Made by a program: the position numbers and the translations under genes
Part shown: positions 55,463-64,000 of the stretch, one piece after another
Position numbering within the stretch: the first letter of the stretch is position 1
Layout of the letters: the number at the start of each line of letters is the position of its first letter
The notes under the pieces: model-generated
What the model was told of the DNA's origin: nothing
Database searches by the model: none
What the model saw: only the letters and a program-made list of their open reading frames with translations
NCBI GenBank assembly: GCA_041675505.1
Contig: JBAYTR010000009.1
Location: 1 to 64,000, forward strand
Length of the DNA stretch: 64,000 bases
From: JAGPCK01 sp041675505
GTDB lineage: Bacteria > Bacteroidota > Bacteroidia > UKL13-3
Direction: 5' to 3'

Positions 55463-56383
55463 TCAATCCTTAGATAAAAAGGTAAGGTTTTTTTTGAGTC
55501 CGTTGAATTTGGCTCTTTTTACAGCCGATTTCGCGAATAACTGTCCGAAGGTTTCTTCCGTTATGTCTATCCATTCCTGATCTGTCATGTGCAATAAACG
55601 TTTATCGGGTGCAAAACGTTTTTCCTGGTGTGGTTCACTGAATCTGTTCCAGGGGCAAACTTGCTGGCACACATCACAGCCAAACATCCAGTTATCCATC
55701 TTTCCTTTAAACTCCTGCGGAATGGCCTCCCGTAGTTCAATAGTAAGGTAAGATATGCATTTGCTTCCATCTACCACACGGGCATCCACAATTGCTTCTG
55801 TAGGGCAGGCATCAATACAGGCAGTGCAAGTGCCGCAGTGGTCAGTTACGGCACCATCGTATTCCAGTTCAATATCTACAATCAGTTCAGCAATAAAAAA
55901 GAACGAGCCGCTTTTTTTAGAAATAAGGTTGGCATTTTTACCAATCCATCCCAAGCCGCTTTTGCGTGCCCAGGCACGGTCAAGCACAGGAGCAGAGTCT
56001 ACAAATGCTCTACCGCCTACTTCACCTGTTGTTGATTGTATGAATTGCAGCAACTCAAACAGTTTGTCTTTGATTACGGTGTGGTAATCTTCTCCGTAAG
56101 CATACATGGACAATTTGGGGGCGTGGGCATCTGTTTGTTTTTCGGGAGTGTAGTAATTCAATAAAAGAGATATCACTGATTTAGCTCCGGGTACAAGCAG
56201 TCTCGGGTCTAGACGTTTGTCGAAGTGATTCTCCATGTACTGCATCTGTCCGTGTTTTCCTGCTTTCAACCAGGCTTCTAAACGAGGTGCTTCTTCCTCC
56301 AGAAAATCAGCTTTACTTATGCCACAAGAACTGAATCCCAACTCCTGCGCTTTGTGTTTTATTTGTTGTGAAAGGGAAAGCAT
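55463..56383 (-). CDS. queG: Epoxyqueuosine reductase
   Basis: A 306-residue enzyme for the last step of queuosine biosynthesis in tRNA. Two [4Fe-4S] clusters are shown by C183, C186, C189 and C193 (CGTCTACIDACP) and by C209, C236, C239 and C243 (CDVCQQVCP). It has the cobalamin-binding N-terminal domain. It lies 58 bases after ruvB on the same strand. Confidence 0.95.
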   Translation of the reverse strand: MLSLSQQIKHKAQELGFSSCGISKADFLEEEAPRLEAWLKAGKHGQMQYMENHFDKRLDPRLLVPGAKSVISLLLNYYTPEKQTDAHAPKLSMYAYGEDYHTVIKDKLFELLQFIQSTTGEVGGRAFVDSAPVLDRAWARKSGLGWIGKNANLISKKSGSFFFIAELIVDIELEYDGAVTDHCGTCTACIDACPTEAIVDARVVDGSKCISYLTIELREAIPQEFKGKMDNWMFGCDVCQQVCPWNRFSEPHQEKRFAPDKRLLHMTDQEWIDITEETFGQLFAKSAVKRAKFNGLKKNLTFLSKD

Positions 56384-56441
56384 GATATCTAACTACAGAG
56401 TGCCGCACCACATATTGATAAGAGGTACAATAAGCAGGCAA

Positions 56442-57470
56442 TTATTGGTCAAAGAGTCCTCCACCTTTGCTGGGTATTTTTCCTAAATGCCGGTAAGCGG
56501 TTTCAGTTACTTCTCTTCCGCGCGGTGTACGCATCAGAAAACCTTCCTGTATCAGGTAAGGTTCATAAACTTCTTCTACGGTTCCGGGGTCTTCGCTTAT
56601 GGCGGTGGCAATGGTGTTTAATCCTACCGGTCCGCCTTTGAATTTTTCTATAATGGTAAGCAGTATTTTGTTGTCCATTTCATCCAGCCCCATGGTGTCT
56701 ACGTTTAATGCATTTAACGCATATCGGGCAATTTCAATGTCAATACTACCGTTGCCTTTTATTTGAGCAAAGTCGCGTGTTCTGCGTAAAAGGGCATTAG
56801 CAATTCTGGGCGTTCCTCTGCTTCTTCGGGCAATTTCTTTGGCTGCATTATCGTCAATATCTGTTTTGATAATTGCTGAAGAGCGTTTTACAATTCCGGT
56901 TAATAAAGCCACATCATAATACTCCAAACGGGCATTGATACCAAAACGAGCGCGCAGGGGAGAGGTGAGTAAGCCGGAACGTGTAGTGGCACCAATTAAT
57001 GTAAACGGGTTAAGCGTAATTTGTATGGAACGGGCATTGGGCCCGGAGTCAATCATGATGTCGATTTTGTAGTCTTCCATTGCCGAGTACAGGTACTCTT
57101 CCACCACGGCACTCAGGCGGTGAATCTCATCAATAAACAACACATCACCTTCTTCGAGGTTGGTGAGTAGTCCGGCTAAATCACCTGGTTTTTCCATTAC
57201 CGGCCCTGAAGTAATTTTGATATTGGAGCCCAATTCATTGGCAATAATGTGCGACAGGGTGGTTTTACCCAATCCCGGAGGGCCGTGCAGCAACACGTGG
57301 TCCAGTGCTTCGCCCCGTTGTTTGGCTGCACCCACAAATACGCGCAGGTTTTCAATAATTTTATCCTGACCGGTAAAGTCTTCAAAGGAAGCCGGTCGCA
57401 GTACTTTTTCAATGTCTTTGTCTACCGGAGAAAGTTGTTCCTCGTCCGGATCAGTATTGGGATTTCGCAC
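56442..57470 (-). CDS. ruvB: Holliday junction branch migration helicase RuvB
   Basis: The 342-residue AAA+ motor of the RuvAB complex. Walker A is GPPGLGKT (63-70), Walker B LFIDEIHRL, and the RuvB sensor block is LIGATTRSGLLTSPLRARFG. The C-terminal winged helix has GLNTIATAISEDPGTVEEVYEPYLIQEGFL (given as EDPGTVEEVYEPYL and GFLMRTPRGR). The start is GTG; no in-frame ATG is near. Length is normal. Confidence 0.97.
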   Translation of the reverse strand: MRNPNTDPDEEQLSPVDKDIEKVLRPASFEDFTGQDKIIENLRVFVGAAKQRGEALDHVLLHGPPGLGKTTLSHIIANELGSNIKITSGPVMEKPGDLAGLLTNLEEGDVLFIDEIHRLSAVVEEYLYSAMEDYKIDIMIDSGPNARSIQITLNPFTLIGATTRSGLLTSPLRARFGINARLEYYDVALLTGIVKRSSAIIKTDIDDNAAKEIARRSRGTPRIANALLRRTRDFAQIKGNGSIDIEIARYALNALNVDTMGLDEMDNKILLTIIEKFKGGPVGLNTIATAISEDPGTVEEVYEPYLIQEGFLMRTPRGREVTETAYRHLGKIPSKGGGLFDQ

Positions 57471-57584
57471 ATCACGAAATTACTGTTTTCAGTGTAAACT
57501 TTCACCCTGTGCTTTTTGTCTTTTAAAAACAGGGTTTTAAGCTGTGTCTTAGGCTAAATCATTTGCGGACTGTATATTTGGCCC

Positions 57585-58907
57585 ATGTTATTATCTGTAG
57601 CTATTCCTCCAGTGTGGCTCATATTGCCCTTTGTGTCATTACTGCTGCTCATTGCCATTGGTCCGGTAATGATGCCGCATTTCTGGCACAAAAACTATGT
57701 ACGTATCAGCATCGGATCAGGTATACTGGTAGCGGCCTATTACGTGTTTTTTATGCACGAGCCCTGGTTGCCTTTAGAAACCTTAGCCGAGTATATTTCC
57801 TTTATCAGCTTGCTTACGGTATTATTTATAGCCAGCGGAGGCGTGTACCTGTTTGTGGATGTGGAATCAAAAGCTACCACCAACATTATCTTTCTTTTTC
57901 TGGCAGCTATACTCACCAACGTGATGGGTACCACCGGTGCATCGGTGTTATTGATTCGGCCGTTTATGCGCATTAACCGTTACCGTTTACAACCGTATCA
58001 CATTGTGTTTTTTATCTTCATCGTATCCAATTTGGGAGGTTTATTAACGCCCATTGGTGATCCGCCTTTGTTCATGGGTTTTTTGAAAGGTGTTCCTTTT
58101 CAATGGACGCTTTCGCATTTGTGGCCGCAGTGGTTAATAGCTAATCTGCTTTTACTTATTATTTTTTACTTCTTTGAAAAACGTAACACCGCATTGGATG
58201 ATGTGGACGACAGTGCCCGATATACCAACAAATTTATCATCAACGGTTCACAAAATTTTATCTGGTTGGGTTTAGGTATAGCTTCTGTTTTTATTGACCC
58301 TAACGTAATAGACGGCTTACCCTGTTTCGAAATTCACGGTAAAAAGGTGTCGTTTATCCGGGAGATCTTGCAATTGAGTATTGCCTACCTGTGCTACAAA
58401 ACAGCGAATAAACATGCTATGCAAAGTAATGAGTTCAGTTTTGAACCTATAAAAGAAGTGGCTTACCTTTTCTTCGGAATTTTTTTATGCATGGTGCCCG
58501 CCCTGCAACTGCTGGAACATACTATGCAAACTGCCGGAGCGGATATACACCTTACACCCGCTCTCATCTATTTCGGTTCCGGAATATTTTCCAGTGTGTT
58601 GGATAATGCGCCTACTTACATGAATGTGCTGGCTGTTATACTTTCTTCTATGGGGTTAAGTGTAAACAATGTGGAGCATGTGCGGCAGCTGGTACACAGC
58701 GAAGGGGTCATTCTATTAGCTGCAGTGTCGGTGGGTTCCGTGTTTTTCGGAGCCATGACCTATATTGGCAACGGACCTAATTTTATGGTGAAAGCCATTG
58801 CGGAACATGCAGGAGTTAAAATGCCCTCTTTCGGTGCCTATATAGGGCGCTACAGCATTCCTATCCTGCTGCCTGTTTTACTCTTTATCTGGTTATTATT
58901 TTTTTAA
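57585..58907 (+). CDS. Sodium:proton antiporter-like (ArsB/NhaD group)
   Basis: A 440-residue polytopic transporter of the ion-transporter superfamily. The repeated domain shows TNVMGTTGASVLLIRPFMRIN and NLGGLLTPIGDPPLFMGFL, and the second half DNAPTYMNVL and YIGNGPNFMVKAIAE. These fit the NhaD-like/citrate-transporter fold. The direction and ion are inferred. A TATATTTG box ends 4 bases before the ATG, which would give an almost leaderless transcript. Confidence 0.88.
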   Translation: MLLSVAIPPVWLILPFVSLLLLIAIGPVMMPHFWHKNYVRISIGSGILVAAYYVFFMHEPWLPLETLAEYISFISLLTVLFIASGGVYLFVDVESKATTNIIFLFLAAILTNVMGTTGASVLLIRPFMRINRYRLQPYHIVFFIFIVSNLGGLLTPIGDPPLFMGFLKGVPFQWTLSHLWPQWLIANLLLLIIFYFFEKRNTALDDVDDSARYTNKFIINGSQNFIWLGLGIASVFIDPNVIDGLPCFEIHGKKVSFIREILQLSIAYLCYKTANKHAMQSNEFSFEPIKEVAYLFFGIFLCMVPALQLLEHTMQTAGADIHLTPALIYFGSGIFSSVLDNAPTYMNVLAVILSSMGLSVNNVEHVRQLVHSEGVILLAAVSVGSVFFGAMTYIGNGPNFMVKAIAEHAGVKMPSFGAYIGRYSIPILLPVLLFIWLLFF

Positions 58908-58925
58908 TGCATCTTTGCAACTGAC

Positions 58926-59675
58926 ATGTTAAACGGAAAAAAAATAGTTGTGGTTTTGCCTGCTTACAATGCAGCCCTAACCATTGAACGTACCTACAGT
59001 GAAATCCCTTTTGATATTGTAGACGATGTAGTGCTGGTAGATGATGCGAGTAAAGACAATACCTCAGAGATTGGAACCAAACTGGGCATACGTAACGTAA
59101 TTAAACACGAAAAGAACAAAGGCTACGGTGGCAACCAGAAAACCTGTTACAATACAGCCCTTTCATTAAATGCAGATATAGTAATTATGCTGCATCCCGA
59201 TTACCAGTATACCCCTAAGCTTATTACGGCTATGGCCAGCATTATTGCGTATGAGGTGTATCCTGCGGTGTTTGGTTCACGTATACTGGGTCGTGGTGCA
59301 TTAAGAGGGGGCATGCCATTGTACAAGTATTTCTTTAACCGGGTACTCACACTTACACAAAATATATTGATGGGACAAAAGCTTTCGGAGTACCACACCG
59401 GTTACCGAGCCTTTAGCGGAGAGGTATTACGTACAGTTAATTACCAAACCTGTTCCGATGATTTTGTGTTTGATAATGAGATGGCAGCTCAGGTGTTTTA
59501 TGCCGGCTTTGAAATAGCCGAAGTAACCTGCCCTACTAAATATTTTGAAGAAGCCTCATCCATTAATTTCTCGCGCAGTGTAACCTATGGTTTGGGTGTA
59601 TTGCGTACCTCTTTTATTTACCGCCTGCAAAAATGGGGATTAGGTAAATTCAGAATTTTTACGGAGAAGAAGTAG
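58926..59675 (+). CDS. Glycosyltransferase family 2 (dolichol-phosphate mannosyltransferase-like)
   Basis: A 249-residue GT-A enzyme. The nucleotide-binding start is VVVLPAYNAALTIERTY, with VLVDDASKDNTSEI and the metal block MLHPDYQYTP. GYGGNQKTCYN is typical of the polyprenyl-phosphate sugar transferase branch. It should use a nucleotide sugar to charge a lipid carrier. It follows the antiporter by 18 bases and precedes a methyltransferase. Confidence 0.9.
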   Translation: MLNGKKIVVVLPAYNAALTIERTYSEIPFDIVDDVVLVDDASKDNTSEIGTKLGIRNVIKHEKNKGYGGNQKTCYNTALSLNADIVIMLHPDYQYTPKLITAMASIIAYEVYPAVFGSRILGRGALRGGMPLYKYFFNRVLTLTQNILMGQKLSEYHTGYRAFSGEVLRTVNYQTCSDDFVFDNEMAAQVFYAGFEIAEVTCPTKYFEEASSINFSRSVTYGLGVLRTSFIYRLQKWGLGKFRIFTEKK

Positions 59676-59693
59676 TTATTTTCCTTACAATAA

Positions 59694-60419
59694 GTGACTG
59701 TCAAAGAACATTACGCTAATCACCTTGGGAACTTCTACTCCTGGATGGCGGGAGATTTTGATACCAAACAAAATGAATTTCTGCAATTTTTGAGAGAGCA
59801 AGGTATTTATCCTTCACATTCAAAAACAGCATTAGATTTAGGTGCAGGACACGGATTGCAAACTGTACCGCTGGCTAAGCTTGGATTTAAAGTAATATCC
59901 GTTGATTTTAACCAACAACTACTCGATGAGTTGAAAGAACATACGAAAGGCTTATCTGTAGATGTAATACATGAAGATATCAGGCATGTGAACAAATTTG
60001 CTCCATATGAACCTGAACTTATTTTATGTTGTGGTGATACACTCGCGCACCTTGACAATAAAGGTGAAGTAGAACAGTTCATCAAAGACATTTCTGTTAC
60101 GCTTGTTAAGGGAGGTAGGGTGTTGCTTTCGTTTCGTGATTATAGTGAACCACTCACCGGCAACAGTCGTTTTATTCCGGTTAAAAGTGATGATACAAGA
60201 ATACTTACCTGCATATTGGACTATGAGGAGAATAGTGTAACGGTAACAGATTTGCTCCATGAAAAAACAGCCACCGGATGGTTGCAAAAGGTAAGTGCAT
60301 ACAAGAAAGTCAGGTTGACCACAGCACATGTGACACAACTATTGGAAGCCAATGGCCTGCGTATAGAATGTAATGTTGTGGTGAACAGGTTGGTCACCAT
60401 TATAGCCACAAAAGATTAG
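59694..60419 (+). CDS. SAM-dependent methyltransferase, class I
   Basis: A 241-residue Rossmann-type methyltransferase. Motif I is LDLGAGHGLQTVPL, followed by VISVDFNQQLLDEL (motif II) and LILCCGDTLAHL. No substrate domain is recognised. The start is GTG. It follows the GT2 gene by 18 bases and precedes a flavoreductase by 3. Confidence 0.87.
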   Translation: MTVKEHYANHLGNFYSWMAGDFDTKQNEFLQFLREQGIYPSHSKTALDLGAGHGLQTVPLAKLGFKVISVDFNQQLLDELKEHTKGLSVDVIHEDIRHVNKFAPYEPELILCCGDTLAHLDNKGEVEQFIKDISVTLVKGGRVLLSFRDYSEPLTGNSRFIPVKSDDTRILTCILDYEENSVTVTDLLHEKTATGWLQKVSAYKKVRLTTAHVTQLLEANGLRIECNVVVNRLVTIIATKD

Positions 60420-60422
60420 CAT

Positions 60423-60965
60423 ATGACAAAGAAGTACAAGATTGCAGCCATATCAGGGAGTACCAGAGATCACTCTACCAACCTGAATTTAATTCATGCT
60501 ATACAAGAGTTGTATGCAGATAAGTTAGATGTGGTAATTGCTCCGGGTATTGCTCTTGTACCTCATTTTAATCCTGATTTGGATAACGATAATCCACCAC
60601 AGGCCGTTGCTGATTTTCGCAAGCTGCTGCAAGGAGTAGAGGGCATTCTCATCTGCACCCCTGAGTATGCTATGGGTGTGCCTGGCTCCTTAAAAAATGC
60701 AATTGACTGGACGGTTTCCTCCATGGAATTTTCGCACAAACCTACTGCATTAATTACCGCATCCTCAGTGGGGCAAAAAGGTCACAGGTCGTTACTTGAA
60801 ACTTTACATATAATTGAAGCAAATATTCCGGAGTCATCTCAATTGTTAATATCCTATGTAAAAACAAAAGTGAAAGGAAATTCCATTACTGATGAAGTCA
60901 CATTGGAGCATGTGAAGCACTTAATGAATTCTTTTATTCATACAATGGAAGTAAAGTATTCCTGA
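60423..60965 (+). CDS. NADPH-dependent FMN reductase family protein
   Basis: A 180-residue flavodoxin-like protein. The FMN loop is AISGSTRDHSTNLNL, and the second block is CTPEYAMGVPGSLKNAIDWT. It belongs to the NADPH-dependent FMN reductase/quinone reductase group. The substrate is not known. It closes a four-gene group (antiporter, GT2, methyltransferase, flavoreductase). Its stop lies 2 bases from the stop of the convergent glycosidase gene. Confidence 0.9.
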   Translation: MTKKYKIAAISGSTRDHSTNLNLIHAIQELYADKLDVVIAPGIALVPHFNPDLDNDNPPQAVADFRKLLQGVEGILICTPEYAMGVPGSLKNAIDWTVSSMEFSHKPTALITASSVGQKGHRSLLETLHIIEANIPESSQLLISYVKTKVKGNSITDEVTLEHVKHLMNSFIHTMEVKYS

Positions 60966-60967
60966 TT

Positions 60968-63538
60968 TTAATTTTTCACCAACATCACCCGTTTCACTAA
61001 AGCTTGTTTACCTATGGTAGCTTTAATGAAATATATTCCTGCATCCAGATGGCTGATATTGATGTGTTCACTTTTGCTATTCAAAGGCATAGTGCCCAAC
61101 TTTTCTCCGCGGACATTAAATACTGTGACATCATGAATGAGCTGTTCTGATTTTATGGTGAACCTGCCATTACCGGGATTCGGATATATGACAAATAAAT
61201 TGTCATTTTCCTGCTCCGGTTTTTGAATGGAGGCCGCAAAACTAACCTGAACAAAAACCTTAGTAGGTTCCGAAAGGCTCCTTCCATCGTACACACTGTA
61301 CTCAAATACATCCGCACCGGTATAGCCGGCATTGGGTGTGTAGGTAAAAGAGCCATCACGATTTAAGTCCACTTTGCCGTTTGCAGGGTTTTTTATCAGT
61401 ACTGCTTCCAGCGTGTTGCCGTCCATATCAAAATCATTCTTTAACACTCCGTTGGCTACAGTTATGGCGTCAGGTTGTGTGGTGCCGGTAATGATGTACT
61501 GGTCACAACGTGTCACAGCTGCTGAGTTAAACAGTGGTAGTTGGTCTTTCATAATGTAGTATGATTCTTTATGGTGTTCCACTACATCTAAGGCCGTGTT
61601 CCAATCGTTCCATCTGAAACGTGTGGAAGGTGATAAGGTGTAACCGTTGTGTAATATAGTGACGGCAATACCATCAGACGTGGTATCTTTATCTCCGGGT
61701 TGATTGCGGTAATCATGAAATACTCTTTTTTTATCAGGTGCCACAAAATGCAGGTAATTCCAGGGGAGTTTTACTTCAATATGGTCATCGTAAATTGTGA
61801 CTGCATCTTTGGAAGAGGGTAACAGCCCGCCTTTGTGCAGTTGCAGGTTACCTATGTATTGCACATCCGAATAGAAGCTGTTGTTCCGCATGCGCAGTAT
61901 ATTCCATTTGCCACCGTTGCTTACCACAGAATGGTATTGTTGTTCAGGTGTTGAAGTATTGTGCCATATGCCAAATAAATCATAAGCTTCAGTTACAAAA
62001 AGCTGAGCGGAATAATTGGTTATGCGCAGTGCAAACTCAGCGCGGTTACTCACCATATGTCCATCAGGTAAAGCTGATTCACCCAAAGACGGAGCATAAG
62101 TGTCCAAAGCAATCCAAACTGTATCTTGTAAAGCGAGTGGGTTTAACAAATCGAGTTGCATATGGAAAAAATCATAATCAGCAAAAGCTTTTATCTCTCT
62201 TACAGGTGAGCCGGGTGAAAACGTTTGCCAGCTTTGCAAATTAAATGGTCTCTGAAATCCGATGAGGCCGAAGTTTTGTTCCGGAGAGCTGAGGTTGTGC
62301 CAAAGGATTCGACTGTCGGTTACATAGTCCAGCGGATCGGCTATCCATGTGCGTTTAAACCATTCGTCAATCCAGGCAAATACCATTCCTCCTCCGCAAC
62401 CCGAGGTTTCAATGTTACGGAGAATGCGCATGTTGTTTTCACCCTGGGCACGTTCATCAAAACCTCCGTGGTGCATACCGCTTTGTGCAAAGTGAGCGGA
62501 GACCCAACTGCTGGGTACACCATATTCTGCAATAATGAGCGGGAATTTTTTATATACTTGTTTCAAGTAGGTGAGGTAGCCCAGGTAACTGTTCTGTCCC
62601 GTCTCGTCTTTGAAAGGCGTATATTTTGAATCTGTACTCATAAAATCCGGGTAATACGGATAAGCGTGATAACTTGCAAAATAACCTGCAGGTGAGTTAC
62701 TCATGTCAAGGTTGGCCATACTCAGGCTGGCGGTATCTTCATCTCGTGCAGGCTCTTGCGGATGATTCAAAGGATCAAGTGTTGGCCAGCTGGAGAAACT
62801 TACCGGGCGCATGGTTTGGTAATATTGGTACTCGTAAGTAACCAGGCGGTTGAGCCGCCCTGCTACCCAAGCCTCAGCAGGAGTGGTACTGGTAATGGCA
62901 ACACGTGCTCCGTAAAATGCAGTATTGCCGGTGTGATTGTTATTCGCATTTAAAACCTCATTCGGGTATACTTCCCTGCCAATGATATAACCCATAGTCC
63001 ATTTGGAAACATCAACCGTATAGCTGCCCCAAGCTTTGCCGGGTCGTTGAGCAATATTGTTGTTGCCATGTATGCAGTTGATATTGTTCTGAATCTCTTC
63101 GTCAAAGATGGTAGTGAGTTCATATAAATCATGCGTGTATCCTACAGGTTCCTCATCCAGCCATATACCCTGAAAAATGAATACCGGCTTTTGAGGATTA
63201 GCATCGTTAATGGAATCAAGTACCTGATAGAAGTGCGGGTAGTGCAAGGTGTACAGGCGAATAACATTGAAACCTGCTTCGCGCATCTGTATAATCCAAT
63301 TGATGTACTGCAGTTTGCTAACATCCAGCTCACCCGGGAACTTACCCGGAATAGAAGCTCCCAGATTAACCCCTTTTACAAAGAAGGGAACATACTTATT
63401 ACCGTTCCAAACAGTAAGGTGAGTAGAATCTGTGCTGAAAGGAACAGAGTCGTTGGGATTGCATTGAGCTATACTTTTGATATAACCCAGTGCAAAAAAT
63501 GGGAGTAGAAATAACAGTCGAAAATATGAGGATTTCAT
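60968..63538 (-). CDS. T9SS-exported clan-A-like glycoside hydrolase with cadherin-like domain
   Basis: An 856-residue secreted protein with a signal peptide (to about 24). Residues 40-440 look like a TIM-barrel glycosidase of clan A: the acid/base candidate is E189 in GYIIGREV, and the nucleophile candidate is E338 in LIIAEYGVP. A linker region follows, then a cadherin/Big-type Ig-like domain (about 670-755, with GSFTYTPNAGYTGADVF). The C-terminus (about 780-856, from VIYPNPGNGRFTI) is a T9SS sorting domain. The exact GH family and substrate are not determined. It is a single gene. Confidence 0.82.
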   Translation of the reverse strand: MKSSYFRLLFLLPFFALGYIKSIAQCNPNDSVPFSTDSTHLTVWNGNKYVPFFVKGVNLGASIPGKFPGELDVSKLQYINWIIQMREAGFNVIRLYTLHYPHFYQVLDSINDANPQKPVFIFQGIWLDEEPVGYTHDLYELTTIFDEEIQNNINCIHGNNNIAQRPGKAWGSYTVDVSKWTMGYIIGREVYPNEVLNANNNHTGNTAFYGARVAITSTTPAEAWVAGRLNRLVTYEYQYYQTMRPVSFSSWPTLDPLNHPQEPARDEDTASLSMANLDMSNSPAGYFASYHAYPYYPDFMSTDSKYTPFKDETGQNSYLGYLTYLKQVYKKFPLIIAEYGVPSSWVSAHFAQSGMHHGGFDERAQGENNMRILRNIETSGCGGGMVFAWIDEWFKRTWIADPLDYVTDSRILWHNLSSPEQNFGLIGFQRPFNLQSWQTFSPGSPVREIKAFADYDFFHMQLDLLNPLALQDTVWIALDTYAPSLGESALPDGHMVSNRAEFALRITNYSAQLFVTEAYDLFGIWHNTSTPEQQYHSVVSNGGKWNILRMRNNSFYSDVQYIGNLQLHKGGLLPSSKDAVTIYDDHIEVKLPWNYLHFVAPDKKRVFHDYRNQPGDKDTTSDGIAVTILHNGYTLSPSTRFRWNDWNTALDVVEHHKESYYIMKDQLPLFNSAAVTRCDQYIITGTTQPDAITVANGVLKNDFDMDGNTLEAVLIKNPANGKVDLNRDGSFTYTPNAGYTGADVFEYSVYDGRSLSEPTKVFVQVSFAASIQKPEQENDNLFVIYPNPGNGRFTIKSEQLIHDVTVFNVRGEKLGTMPLNSKSEHINISHLDAGIYFIKATIGKQALVKRVMLVKN

Positions 63539-63645
63539 GTGGTAAATTTAAGCACAAACTAAAAGTATTAACCTTAAGTAAATGTTAAATTCGACCAATA
63601 TGCAAAAAGGGAAATAGTTCTATAGCGGCAGGAATGAATGATGCC

Positions 63646-64000
63646 TTAATGAATCAGGTTAAACAGTCTGTTCCAACGCACTTTTTTAAAGATGTTACTT
63701 TCATTGGCATCCCAGCTCATCCAGATGAATACAGCTTTACCAACGATGTGATCATCCGGTACCATACCCCAAAAGCGTGAGTCGGCAGAGAAATGGCGGT
63801 TATCACCCATCATAAAGTAGTAGTTGCGTTGAAAAGTGTACGAAGTAATTTCTTTATTTTTGATGTACACTTTACCATTTTCCATTTTTAGCGTGGGGTT
63901 ACCCTCATAGTCGCGGATGGCTTTTTCATACAACCAGTAGTTCATTTGTGTGAGAGAAATGTTGTCTCCTGCTTTAGGTATGTAAAGTGGTCCGTAGTTG
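63646..64000 (-). CDS. lepB: Signal peptidase I, C-terminal part (runs off the window)
   Basis: The coding frame stays open to the edge of the window, so only the C-terminal part is seen. The conserved block GDNRHFSADSRFWGMVPDDH fits the GDNR..S.DSR..G box of type I signal peptidases. The catalytic Ser and Lys lie beyond the edge. It removes signal peptides from exported proteins. Its start cannot be given. Confidence 0.92.
   Translation of the reverse strand, partial: NYGPLYIPKAGDNISLTQMNYWLYEKAIRDYEGNPTLKMENGKVYIKNKEITSYTFQRNYYFMMGDNRHFSADSRFWGMVPDDHIVGKAVFIWMSWDANESNIFKKVRWNRLFNLIH

Noticed and set aside
1..64000. tRNA and rRNA genes
   Set aside because: I looked through the intergenic DNA and found no cloverleaf with the usual T-loop or any rRNA-like stretch.

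Overview
This window is chromosomal DNA from a member of the Bacteroidota, most likely an uncultured or environmental lineage; I cannot place it more finely. The evidence is two secreted proteins with C-terminal type IX secretion sorting domains, a fused SecDF, a carboxypeptidase-regulatory-domain TonB-dependent receptor, a CCDC81-type HU/SPOR protein, and promoters of the Bacteroidota form TTG-N19-TAnnTTTG. Shine-Dalgarno sequences are largely absent and GTG or TTG starts are common.

Region by region. (1) 1-7132 is a defence-type island. A tightly coupled minus-strand operon encodes a TPR/HEXXH putative metallopeptidase, a MazG-like nucleotide pyrophosphohydrolase, a McrB-type AAA+ motor and a McrC-type PD-(D/E)XK nuclease. 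An XRE regulator is transcribed divergently. This is the best candidate for an undescribed system. (2) 7165-18054 is envelope biology: a TonB-like protein, an HU/SPOR protein, an outer-membrane barrel coupled to a large TPR protein, a TonB-dependent receptor and a LolC/E-type permease. Three degenerate 120-145 bp tandem repeats lie at 9244-9636. (3) 18058-28557 is mostly core and small stand-alone genes: a NamZ-like DUF1343 protein, Fmt, a SIMPL protein, small alpha/beta-fold enzymes, a DUF4153/regulator operon, two VOC proteins, an SGNH hydrolase and a TPR protein. (4) 28600-32130 is an AT-rich accessory segment. It holds REP-like palindromes, a repeated 33 bp element, duplicated gene leaders, a DUF2071 gene, a gene with two HEPN-type RX4H motifs and an unknown gene; the layout resembles gene cassettes. 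(5) 32259-38790 is a tetR-tolC-adaptor-RND efflux operon. (6) 39013-49199 holds uridine kinase, SecDF, an ExbB/ExbD pair, a lipoprotein, an amino-acid permease, glutamate racemase and a T9SS-exported beta-lactamase-fold protein. (7) 49288-64000 holds an M49 peptidase, free methionine-R-sulfoxide reductase, an MFS transporter, a response regulator, MiaE, QueG, RuvB, an ion antiporter, a GT2/methyltransferase/flavoreductase group, a T9SS-exported clan-A-like glycosidase and the C-terminus of signal peptidase I.

How they work together. The island at the left edge probably restricts modified or foreign DNA, with nucleotide-pool and proteolytic accessory proteins. ExbB/ExbD and the TonB-like protein would energise the TonB-dependent receptor. 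SecDF, signal peptidase I and the T9SS CTD proteins belong to one export route. No rRNA, tRNA, CRISPR array, prophage or complete insertion sequence was seen.
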